A stretch of DNA of 64,000 bases, taken from the NCBI GenBank assembly GCA_030268105.1, contig BSDZ01000011.1, positions 2,765,001 through 2,829,000 of the forward strand. The letters run 5' to 3'. Below are positions 48,377 to 59,598 of the stretch, in pieces. The position numbers and the translations under genes were made by a program. Under the pieces are notes generated by a model. It ran no database searches, was not told the DNA's origin, and saw only the letters and a list, made by a program, of their open reading frames with translations. Each line of letters begins with the position of its first letter. The first letter of the stretch is position 1. This DNA comes from Volvox africanus. Lineage: Eukaryota > Chlorophyta > Chlorophyceae > Chlamydomonadales > Volvocaceae.

Positions 48377-51065
48377 CCTTAATTTCAGGTGCCTCGTGCT
48401 CCCGCCTTCGGCTTGTTGGTTCGGGGCCCCGCGCCAGGCGGAACCTGATTTTCAGTTCGCGCCGCAAGCGAATCCGCTGAAAAGCGAGAGTTTTTTCAAT
48501 GCGGGATGACGAAGAATTAGTGTTGCTTGACAACACGGGTTAATCCTATTCACTCGGCGGGCAAAAACAACTGGATTTTTGTATGTGGAACATTTATTAA
48601 AGCAGATCATGCTATGCATTGGAACATTAATCTGGATCAGAATGACTTATATGGACGCCATGGCGTATGGGAGTAAAAGTGATATGATGCGTTAGTATAT
48701 CAACAGCGATACCGCTGGTGCTTGATTAAGCTTGGGGACAATAATAAATTCGAAATTTGTGCTCGATGGCAGTATTTGAATGATACTGCGACCAGTCTTG
48801 CCTGTATGCCGCGGTCCAAAGGAACGCATTTACGAAGAAAACACACAATAATCTCGCACCTTGCCCTTTTGAGGTGATCTAGCAGAACCTGGGCTACCGC
48901 GGTCAGTCATAGACATCTCACAAGTGCACGCAGCTATGACATACCTCGACACGGACGCGGCGAATCCTCAAGTTGATATGGATGGGACTATCACAACATG
49001 GAAATAAGGAAGGAGCCTGTTATATATGACCTAGCTTTGACGAGGGCTGGTTAAATCGTCCGAAACGTGTCAAGCCGCAAGTAAATATAGCCGCCGCCTT
49101 GTACGGTACCCGTACGGGGGCACGAGATTATTGCGAATGAATATGAGCGAAATGCAAAGTACGCAATACACAACAGCATCATAACAATCGATACTCGCAA
49201 CACCTTGCTTATGAGATGTATGCAATTAACCATGTGTAAACCGTGGCTGCTCTATTATTCCCCCTTGTCCCCGGCCCCTTCTCGCACGTCGTCGCGCAGC
49301 TTCCTTACTACACCCCTATCCATCATGGCGCCTGATTCCACCTAACTTTTATGTGCTGTTACATGTTATCAGTTGATAAAACGGGAATCCGGGTGCCATC
49401 GCTGTACTTGATTACACCAATGCCGCAAGCGCCTTGGTCAGAAGTGAGCGAAAATCTCCCCTGTGTCGTAACTGCAAACCGTTAACCCTTCCCCGTAAAA
49501 CAATTCCAGAAATCCACAACCAGCTTCCCAATTTGCATTTGTGATATAAATATAATTAGCTTGGAAAGAACACAGATTATGAACATGCCATCAGCCCTCC
49601 CTTCCCACCACGACGCGATGTGTCGCCATATACCAATTAGGACCCTACTTCATACACAGGCACGCACATGTCTGTTCGCTCTCTCTTTGTTCCCGTGCGC
49701 CCCATCCCCCCGTTCCCACATTCCTATACTGGCGCTCGGTGGGGGGAGGGGGGGCGACGTCCTGGTCTGGCGTGGGGACTAAGGAAAGACAGCAAAGAGC
49801 TTCGTAAGTTGGAGGAGGAGGAGGTGGAGGACGGTGCCTGCGGAGAGCTGATATGATGATTGCCTCTGTGCAGAATCTGGTTGTCTATCAAGTTGGAGAC
49901 CGTTCGCGGTGGCACAGCTTCTGGCGGCATCCGCGTCTGTGGCGTCCGCGTCACAGTCTCGTGGCCGCGTTCTCAACTCATGAGACTGTGTAACAGAGTA
50001 CCTGTACCTGCGCCTACGGCGAAGTCAGGGTTACAAGAAGGCCCCACTTCCCCTTCTCTATGCCCGTGTTGCAAACCCGCATACACACCCAGGACTCATC
50101 GCCAGAAAGACGAGCAGTGTGTTAAGGCTTGTGCCTGCCCTCCCCCCAAAAAGTGTGAAGCACGAAAAGTGTTGGTCAGGAAGTGCATTGCACTATCCAG
50201 GTGCGAGAGAGATCGAGACATACCTCAGCTGTTTCTGCGCCTGCATGGAGCCGTGGCCGCACCGCGGCCGCATGGATGCCAGGAAAGGGGAAAACGTGCA
50301 GCGACTACCGTGACTACCTTCCGTGACTACCTTCTTAGCAGGCTGGCAACAAACACTGAGACCCGCTTCATACCTTACGTGTATGAGCCGCCCCTTCACG
50401 TGGCTCGGGGGTGGGTTGACGATGCCGAGCCATGTTCCCCTGACCGATGGCGAGGAGGAGGTGGCTCATGCCGCCGGAACACCCCCCGCATCATACCTTA
50501 AATGTACAGACGTGTCACAGTATCCCTTGCACCACCTACCTCGACACGGTGCCGTGTATGCTTCTTTAAGCTTCCACTGTCTACAGGTAGACCTCCCTGG
50601 ATGTCGCACAGCCGCCGGCAAGCACCCTAAGCCCCTGGGCCCTAACGCGGCGACAGGAGCTATATAGCCCAATGTTTCACCAGCCAACCCGCATCGGCAG
50701 CGCCATCCCGATTCACTCTTTCCCTCTGCACTCCGAGCCTCACCAAATTCACCACCATCATCGCCCCCGCACTCCAATGGTTGGTCCGTTCATCCGTTCT
50801 GTCAGCAAACATTCCCCCCCCCTCCCACCTGCTCCACCTCCACCCCGCCTACTGGCGACCCCAATGAGCAACCCATACCGTGCTGGCATTGAGCCATGGG
50901 AGCTCAAGGAACCAAAATATCACTTACGTTTGGAATGGATAAAATCCTACCATCTCCGACTCTCCCTGATCCACATTGCCAGACGCCCTAATACTCTGCA
51001 ACCCTGCTTCCACATACTATGATTCTGTGTCCAACAGCACCGCTCCTGGCCGTTATCATACTCCG
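48377..51065. other. Intergenic, includes promoter of the coiled-coil gene and 3' region of the SCYL1-like gene
   Basis: About 2.7 kb. The part 48540-49560 is AT-rich without coding frames. The part 49560-51065 is GC-richer with several overlapping ORFs, the longest 49860-50501 plus. None shows domain similarity or a coherent splice pattern, and part is likely the 3' UTR of the minus-strand SCYL1-like gene (TTACA, its reverse-strand TGTAA, at 50031). Confidence 0.5.
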
Positions 51066-54000
51066 CTACCAGTTGTCAGAATCCTTCAGATCCACCAAGC
51101 TGTCCTTGGCTGACCCCAGAGCCGAAGATGACCCGCCCACTTTAGTGGCACCCAGCTTCATAGCACCCAGCTTCGGCTTGGCTGCCGCTCCCTCCCCAGC
51201 CGCCCGCGCCGCCCCAGCCGTGCCCGTTGCCCGCCGCGCTGCTGCCGCCGTCCCCACTGCAGCAGGACGTGACGTGGCGGCTGAAGCGTCTGCTGCCGCT
51301 GCTGCTACCGGCCGCGTTGCCAGCACCGCGACCGCCGGCTTGGCTTTGGCTCCTTTCTTATTTCCACCGTCCATGTCCTCCCACAGCTCCTCGTCGTCTA
51401 GGTCGTTGTTCCAACCGTCCCCACCGCCAGACGCCCCAAGCACCTCGTTCCGCTCCGGAGCGGCGATGCGAGCCGTGCCGCTCGCGGACCTGGAGGTGGC
51501 GGCGGAAGGTGTACGAGACGGCGGCGCTGTGCGAGGGCTGTTGCTTGTCCCAGCGGTAGAAGGCTTTGTGGTGAAGCGCGAGCGAGCAGCCTGTTCCTCC
51601 TCATCCACCTGGGTAGCGCATAGCAGAAAACCATTAAACCCTCAAAGGAACCCTTAAAAGAGCACAGAGACTGTAGTCGGGTGGTGAAAGGGAATGGAGG
51701 GAAGAGTGATGACGACTACAAGCAGTGAACAGCAACTTGTGGTTCCTGTCTTGCCATACCTCAAACGACTCATCATCATCTTCCCAACCGTCCCCAGCAG
51801 CTGTCGTCTTGGCGCCACCGGCTGAGGAGGCCACAGGTGCCGTGGTCCCGCGCGTGGACGCAGCCGCTGCGGCCGTCGAATTCATGGGCTTGGCGGCGGC
51901 TGCCGGCGCTGGCCCCGGCACCGGCGCCGGCGGTGACACTGGTCCTGGCGCCGGCGTCGCCCCACCGACAGTGTTCATTAGCCCTGAAACAGCCCACGTC
52001 AGCATGCTGCTGGTAGCCCCTAGAACCGCTGGCGCCTGACCGACCAAGTACGATGCTGTGCCTCCGCTGGAGCTCGTGACAGCGCCGCCCATTGCACCGG
52101 CACTTTCCGCCGCCGCCGCCGCGTCCTTGCTCCGGCGTAGTTCCTCCTCGTCCTTGAGGAATTTCACGAACGTGTCCAAACACAGCAGCGCCGCCTGACG
52201 CACCTCGGGAACACCATCGATGGCCAGAGGGCACACCCCTGGAAGCAGGCGCATCGCCACATCGTCTGTGTGATGGGGCCAGACAGGGATGGAATCTCTC
52301 ATTCACCAGAACAGACTCAAACAATACGTTCTGCTTCCTTCCCTTCATTCCAGTGCTATGCCCTTGCCCTGAAACGCGATATAGAACGACGATGCCAGCA
52401 GGACCACGGCGACGCAATTCACAGATTCAGGGCTAGGAAAATACATCCGTACCTCATTACCCTATCTACGCCCCGGATAGCAGCACTTACCACACACGTC
52501 AATTTACGGCGACTTCCACTGCACACTGCAAAACGACACCTACCCGTCCCGTAATATTGTTTGGTGGCTGTCAGTGCCCTCAACCCGGCGATGCGGGCCG
52601 GTGGGAAGGCGTCCTTCAGTGCCCGTGTGAATGCATTGGGGAGCACTCGGCGGCAGGTGGACTCCCCTAAGTAGGAAGCGATGTTGCCCAGCAGCACCGT
52701 GGTGTTGGCGCGGATGGATGGCTCCTCATCCACCTGCATTAAAGGGGGTTACTCATTAGGCAAGTATGGATTCGGCCGAGACGGGCTGAGACGGGACGAG
52801 ATCTACCTACTACCTGCTGCACGCGATAAAAACAAGCCCTTATGCACCTCACCCTGCCACGCCCTGCGCCCTCAAAAACCCTCCATGTTAAGCATGAGAA
52901 AATCTTAGTTGTGACTTTTCCCTCGTCGCTTCACCTGCAGCTTGGACAGGTGCTTCAGTACCGACGAGACCAGCGTCTTGTTCGCCAGCTTCGGCGCCAG
53001 AACCAGAATGGATTTCAGCGTCAGCTCTCGAATGTACGCGTGAGTGTCTGTGAAGCCCGTCTGCAGGTGCGGGTATATCTGATCCTCGATGACCGAGGTG
53101 GTCAGGTGCTGGGCGTACTGGTCCATGGACTCAAGCAGGGAGCGCCGCAGGCCGCGGTCTGAACGGGGAACCGTACGGCCCACGGAACGACATGGCAGGG
53201 CGCCGCACGAGCAAGGCATGAAGGCATCGAAGGCACGTCAGCCAGCCACGACGAAGGTCACCCAATCAACATGTGCCACGTATGTGCATCAGGCAATACA
53301 GGACAAAATCCGTGACTGTGCCCTGGTGCGGGTAGGTCTTTGGCCCAGATGATCTGAAGGAGCCTGAGGGACGAGCGATTTAGGGCGGCAATTACCCAAG
53401 TGCACACACAAGTACAATAGGGAACATGAGACGTGTGCCTTGGCGCCTTCCACCCTCCTTTCCATTTCCCGACTTTACTGCTTCAGAAGATTCCACACAC
53501 ACAATGAAGCTCTGCCTTCAACGAGCGCTTTACCGCAGAAGTCATCACCGTGTCCTCAGAGAGCCCCTTCACCCGCTCACCCACCTGTGGATGCAAAGAG
53601 CTTCGACAGGCAGGGCACCACACGCTTGTTGAACTCGTCACCAGCCAGGTGGCCACCGATTACCATCAGCGACGACACGGCCAACGGGGGCGCTCCACCG
53701 AACTCCAGAGCGGACGCCAGCAGCGGTAACAGCTTGCCCACCGCCACCGCCGCGGGAATGGCGGGGAGCACTCCAGGGAGGCGCCGGAAGAAGGACTCCT
53801 GAGGGTTTGAGGGTATGGGGGGAGAAGATAAGAGGGGCACACTGGCCGGTACGCACTGGCCGAGAGAAGGGGCAGTTCCTCGACTGATGGCCCACACCAC
53901 AGCTGCTTCCAATAACCAATACCCTGGAGATGTGAGGTCGATCACAAGGCCTCGCTTCCCCCCATCCTCCGTGCCCTGACCCTTCGCGTCCGCAGAGTCG

Positions 54001-57000
54001 CTGAGTGTGCTCTTCCGCTCTCCTGAATTCGATGCTCCGAAACATTACACCGAATACACCCGCACTGCACTGCACCGCACCTTCTCCACGCTGTCCTTGA
54101 CTGCGATGTTCTCCATAAACGCCACCACTTCCACCAGCCGGTTGTTTAGGAAGCGGGACTGGGCGACTTTTGAGGGGTTGAGCCGCCGGGCGGGTGCGGA
54201 GCTGAGGAGCTTCTGGTAGTCCTGCAGCAAGGCCGGAGGTATCACCTCTGTGTGCCTGCGGACCGCGGAAGAGAGGGACAGGAAGCGGCGACATGGCGGA
54301 AGCCCAGGGACAGCCATTAGATGTGCATGTGTGGAGCAGTGAGTGGCAGCAGCAGTGGCAATGGCAGTGGCAGTGGCAATGGCAGTGGCAGCAGCAGTGG
54401 CAGTGGCAGTCGCAGTGGCAGTAGCAGTGGCAATGGCGGTGTCAACCAGGTCGTAGTGACCAGGTCCGGGAAGAGACAAGTAAAAAGGCATGTCACCTCC
54501 ACTCCATCGCCCCACCTCAGATTTTCTACGCTGCTCATTTCCGTGCAGCTGAAGACCTCCTGGGTCAGGCAGCCCAGCCCCCAGGCGTCCACTGCCCAAG
54601 GGGGTCCCTGTCGAACCACCTCCCACTCGCAGCGGGCCAACTCAGCGGGCTTGTACTTGTTGTCCACCTGGCCGTCAGGGAGCCGTCGGGGACGGAGAGA
54701 TATGGTCAAATGGCTGGGCGAGAGGCATGTCCCTCAGGCAGGTTATCATAGCGGGGTGGGCGATGCAGCGAAGGAATGAATGATGGATGGAAGACTGCGT
54801 TCACAGATGCCCCTGTACCTGCTAGCTTTCCCTTCATGGTTGTCCCCGGAATCCCGTTCCCGGACACAGAGGCACGTGTCTCGTCACGCACCATCCAGGA
54901 GCTGTTCTGGAGCAAGTGGTCCGGGGGCAGCGAGTGCTCACTGAGCAGGTCGAAGCCGCTGAGCTTCCAGTCCAGGGAGGAAGTCACCACCACAGCCGTC
55001 ATGCAGATGTTGCCGTGGATCTGGGAGCGCAAAGGAGGAAGACGAGGAGTCCACATGCGTGGAGGACCCAGGGGTTCGGGGTAAGGTTCGAGTTCGGGGA
55101 GGACAGCGCCGACATCGAGAAGTGTGAGACGTGGAGGACCGCTTTAAGGTTCATCTCAGGGAGTGCAGTGCACCCTAGGGCAATGAATTGCATTGCATTG
55201 CGATCCAGTTAGATCCAGCTAAAACTAGTTAAGATCCAGTGACAGGATGCATCGCCGACGACCTTCAGGCTATCAGGGGCTGCACTGCGGGTCACCCAAG
55301 TTCGTGAAAAGTATTATCATCAACCCACCCCCTTATCGTCTCACAAGCCGCCGGGCCGTGTTTCTAGTCGACAGTCCATTTCTAAAACTCCGTCCGAAGC
55401 TCATTCAGATCACTTCCGCCCATTTCCTGTTGCCCTCCGGCAGCCCACCGTCTCCCATCTTTCACTCAAACGTTGCTCCACTCCTCTGCAGCCCCCCCAC
55501 ACCGCCCCCACCCCAGCCGAGCCTTGTCCCCTTCAACACTGGATGCCATCAATTGTTTGGTCTCCTTGCATGTTCATTACCAGCACACTCCATCCACCCA
55601 CCAGCTTGCAGTCGTTGTTTAGGAAGCTAATGGCATTGGTGGCGTGCAGCATCCCCATCGCAAAGTACTCGTCCCTACGCGACCACAGGGAAGGTACTGG
55701 TGTGGAGTTGCTAGGCAGCATACAGATGAATGGACTGAACAGCCATTGCCACGACACTTAGCAACCCGGGGTCTGGACGGGTGGGGGCGGGCACCAACGG
55801 GCAGGTTGCGAGCCGCCTCACTTCGGTACGCCTACACACCGCTGCATGCTCACCACTGCCGCCGTTACGGCCAACGGCGACTTCCTGCGTCCGTCTTATC
55901 CTCAAAACACACACGAACGCCCACAGCCGTGGACACTGTCTCCCCCCTTCCGACGACCCAGATGCCGCCATTTTCCCCAACTCCTGCCCTCCCTGTCCTG
56001 TTCCTGCTCCTGCTCCTGCCGCTGCTGGTTGTTCCACTGATGTGTAGAGGGGGAAATGTCTGTCGGGCTTACAGGAATGGCGGCGAGACCCGCATGTACG
56101 TTCCTATTGCTGCTGCCCAAGCCAATGTCTCCGCCTGTGCGGTCCTCCGCCTTCGCGCACTGCAGCGGTCTGGTGGTAGCTGCTGGGTCGTCTGGTGCCA
56201 ACCTGTCCCGGCCATGCATCTGACCTTCGCGGTCTCCTTTGCTAGCCATCGCCAGTCAGCCCTCCGAACTCCACCCGTAAGATAAGGCGTTGATTCGAGG
56301 GACCCTTTTCAGCGGCAACGCCCCCCACTCATTTTCCATTTGGCCCTAGAATCCGATGAACGACGACCCATCCTTATGCCCCTAGGAGGGCAGGCCTCAA
56401 CGTAGGCCCCAGAGACCCAATACCCAGGGAAGCTATACACCGATCCAGGAGAATGCCTAACGCGGCCCATCTTAACAGTCCTCGCCGAGAAGGACCAATA
56501 GCGACGGTGGCCAGCACCTCCATTCAACGCCTAAGAAGGCGCAGCTGCTGCCTTGCCTGTGGCTCTACGTCCAACGACTGTACATGAAATAAGACCCACC
56601 CAGGTCTTCATCCAAAACCCATCCGACCCGCACTCAAATACCCACAACGTCCAGACTGCTGCCCACCTGTGTTGGCCCTCAAGCTCCAACTCCTTCAGGA
56701 CGTCCTTAAGCGGCTTTACGGGCTCTGTTACTAGCATAATTACCGTGGCGCCCTTTTCAGTTGTCTCGCAGCTGTCTTTGAAAGCCAAGATGTTGGGGTG
56801 GCGCAGCTGGCGAACAGGGGACGGCGACGAACGGTTACGATTGAAAGCAGCGCTCGGCCCGTAAATGCCGCCTAAGTCCGATGACAACAGTCCGCTACAC
56901 CCTTTCATCGAGATTAAAATGCCTTAAAGGCAGATGATTGCCCATCCCCCTGACACGAGGACCAAGGCGAAGGTCGACGACCGAAATGTCCCATAGCATA

Positions 57001-57214
57001 CCATTTTTAGACGCTTGACGCCGTTGCGTGCACAGACCAATATGGGATCATTCGCATTCGCGGAGCTTATCTTAAAGATGGAGACCGGTGAGTTGTCGTC
57101 CTTTGATTTTCCCCGAAAATGAGTCCACTGACCCCAAGCGCTATCGTATGGTTCCTCTATGGCATAGGGGAAAGAGTATCCACCACCCACTAGGGCAGTA
57201 AGCTTCGCGAACAT
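51066..57214 (-). CDS. SCYL1: SCY1-like pseudokinase (SCYL1 type), eleven exons
   Basis: Exons in order: 57214-57002, 56806-56667, 55674-55602, 55020-54805, 54667-54516, 54255-54081, 53798-53585, 53158-52935, 52733-52544, 52265-51760 and 51608-51066 (2646 nt, 881 aa). The N-terminal kinase-like lobe (YSFPYAIEEPYDSAWGQW, VSIFKISS, LRHPNILAFKDS, VTEPVKPL) is followed by a degenerate catalytic loop (IHGNICMTAVVV in place of HRDLKPEN) and WKLSGFDLL in place of DFG. Then come YKPAELAR, DAWGLGCLTQEVF and HEAT-type repeats (LLPLLASALEFGGAPP, DQIYPHLQTGFTDTHAYIRE, SIRANTTVLLGNIASYLGEST, LAIDGVPEVRQAALLCLDTF). The tail is Ala/Ser-rich with GWEDDDESFE and WNNDLDDEELWEDMDG acidic-aromatic patches. SCYL1 works in COPI-dependent Golgi-ER traffic. 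It ends DSDNW, without the basic RKLx COPI tail of animal SCYL1. The exon-4 donor is the least certain boundary. Confidence 0.88.
54338..54440. repeat. (GGCAGT)n/(GGCAAT) repeat in a SCYL1-like intron
   Basis: About sixteen imperfect hexamers of the type ggcagt, ggcaat and agcagt, in the intron between exons 5 and 6. Confidence 0.8.
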
Positions 57215-57493
57215 GGCAGTCGAGGTGCAACAGCGGCCAGAAGCCCCGGAGGGCGAGTAAGGGAGTTATTCACTGTTACTTCGCTACCTACAAAACCTCT
57301 AAAATATATCAGAGCCAGAATCCTAGCCGTTCCATATGAGTCTATTCGCAAGCATCGGGTACAGTATAGGGGTAACCTCCACCCATCGCAGGCACATGGC
57401 TCATGGCACCAGCAATGAAAAACTACCAACACGTCTTGCTTAATCGGCTTATAACTTTGATATCATAGGGCTGGGTTGTCTTTCGGTCCACCG
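57215..57493. promoter_or_regulatory. Compact bidirectional promoter between SCYL1-like and REV7 genes
   Basis: Only 279 bp separate the divergent start codons. This is short for two separate volvocine promoters plus 5' UTRs, so a shared core promoter is likely (inference). Confidence 0.6.
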
Positions 57494-59163
57494 ATGCCAA
57501 ACGACGTCCAAATCAACGCAGTGACGTGCTTTCTTGAATTCCTTGAGGTAGCTGTCCATACGGTTTTGTACTCAAGAAATTTATACCATAAAGAAGCTTT
57601 TGAACGCTGCCGTGCCTTCAACACCTTCACTCGGCGCTCACGCCATCCAGAGCTTAACAGCTACATTTCCTCGACAATCAGCCGCCTCCGGGTTAGTCTG
57701 GACTTTGCAACACGCTACTGAGCCCTATCCCGCGTGTTACTTACCTTAGCGCGGTATCCATGGTTATCGGGCCGCTCACCGGGCTGCCACCTCCAGCCCC
57801 TCTTGGAGTCTGGGCACTTGCGTGAGCTGGCCATCGTAATCATCGACACTAAAGGTAGAGCAATTGAGCGGGTGACGTTCACCACACAGGTACGTGCGGG
57901 GAGCTCGCTTGGGAATACGGCCGCGTATTTGTGCGGTATGCTGGCGGATCAGTAGCCCGGGTGTTCCACTCAGTTCCCATTCACTTGGCGGCCCGCCGTA
58001 CGAGATGCTACCCGCACGTATCCTAAGCACGGACAACCTCTCCCCTTTTTCTCGACCTTTGGCTCTGATTCTGTTCCTGGTCATCACAGCTGCTGCTTCC
58101 ACTTGCTGCCAGCGGATCAGGCGCCGAATCGTTAGGGCATCCGCAGCAGCCCCAACAGCCCCATATTGACGTTGGGACTTTTGAAGCGGGGCTGGGGTCA
58201 GCCCTCCTAAAGCTACAGTTCATCGACAGCATCCTGAAGCCCTTGCCGCAGGGTAAATTCATTTGGGGGGTTTGGGGTTTGCAAGCTTCCGGCGCGAGGC
58301 CAATTACTCCCCCATATCAAGCACCGTATAAGCTGTTCAACGTGCGGAGAACAGGTGGATCCTGCGGAGTGTTCAGACAGTCGGTGCTGATAAGGTTTAC
58401 CTTTATTTAGCCATGCATCTTACGGGCAATCTAAAGCGCTGCCATTTTTCTTGAAGGGCCAAACCCAGGGCACGTCGCACCGTTCCTGCATTCCCGCACA
58501 TCTCCTGGATCGTGTTCCATGGACCCCTTCCTTCCGACCCCAACATCGTATCTTCCTTCTGCCGCAGGGTGTACCTTTGAGCTGGTAGCGTATAGCACCT
58601 CCCGCGTGGGAGTGGACACACAGTACTTTGGAGAGGAGAGTGGTGGGGAGCTGGAGCTCAGACAGCCCATCACGGGGCAGCCTCTTAAGACGGTGCGCGT
58701 ACCGGGCCTCCTAAACATGCAGGTGGGTAGCGATGTCGACGTGGCGTTCTGCGGGTGGGTGGATGGGCTGCCCCGGAGGCTGTAACTTGTTGCCTTAAAT
58801 ATTATAACCAGAAGCCCAGTGAGGGTTTGGACGTTTGGCTGGTGTTGCGACTCGATCTAATGAAGGTCGTACAAACTAAGATATTAGCGCAGAAGTATCG
58901 AAAAAATGACATCATAATGAGGAGCGGCGTGCATGGGTCGTGAGGGCTTGGCGCGGCATGGCCTTATTACTCTGCTCTTACCGAGCCGCCCCCGTCTGCC
59001 TGCATGTGGCATGAGGTTCTCTATAGCTGCTGCTTGGCTGTTTGACATGCCATCCCTCAGTCCCTCTGACCAAAGCAGCGCCCGATCCCCTGCTGCCTGC
59101 CGCGGCTGGTCTTCTTCTTGGGGGAATGTGCAGGTGTTGGTGGAGGAAACAGCCAGGGGCTAA
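57494..59163 (+). CDS. REV7: REV7/MAD2L2 HORMA-domain protein, five exons
   Basis: Exons 57494-57691, 57797-57889, 58090-58252, 58568-58722 and 59134-59163 join in phase (639 nt, 212 aa), almost exactly the usual REV7 length. Signature segments: FLEFLEVAVHTVLYSRNLYH, FERCRAFNTFTRRSRHPELN, YISSTISRLRPLLESG, LAIVIIDTKGRAIERVTF, LKLQFIDSILKPLPQGCTFEL, and a C-terminal VLVEETARG like the human safety-belt end. The 57476 upstream start is a TTG; the ATG at 57494 begins MPNDVQIN. REV7 is the accessory subunit of DNA polymerase zeta and a HORMA adaptor in repair and checkpoint control, acting in the nucleus. The last exon encodes only nine residues. A Gln/Pro insert (GHPQQPQQPH) in exon 3 is lineage-specific. 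Confidence 0.93.
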
Positions 59164-59598
59164 GAGCACAAGAGGCGGATTTCTGGGGCCGGCTCAACTT
59201 TGCCTTTGATATCTTCCGGCGCCGGCACTCACCGGGAGGGCCTGCGCAGTAGCAGTACCTCTGCTGCATCTCATATTCCGCTCGTTCTTGCAGTCACGGG
59301 GGGAGTCAGCTGCAGCAGCAACAAGGCTCAGGAGCGGCCGCAGCAGCAGCCCCAGCAGCCCTAGCAGCCCCGATTGCAGCTCATTGCGGTAACACATTAA
59401 GGGACGGTGGTGGCGGTGGAGAGGATACTTCAAGACAACTGCCTGGTCTTGGCTGAGCACCTTGGGTACTTGCTGTCCCGCCCGGCGTCAGCTTCCGGCG
59501 ATCACAAAGCTTTCTGCTGCCCATCCCTGCCATCCCCGCGCGTCACCAAGTCTCTCTACTCTCCACCCGATATCCCGGCGTGCTGATTCCTGTCCCGG
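59164..59598. other. Short spacer between REV7 and the RS-domain gene
   Basis: 435 bp with the 3' UTR of REV7 and the promoter of the next gene. A (GCAGCA)-rich patch lies near 59310-59360. No gene was seen. Confidence 0.6.

Noticed and set aside
49860..50501. A 213-codon plus-strand ORF downstream of the SCYL1-like gene
   Set aside because: Composition and codon use are irregular, no domain is visible, and it probably overlaps the 3' UTR of the opposite gene.
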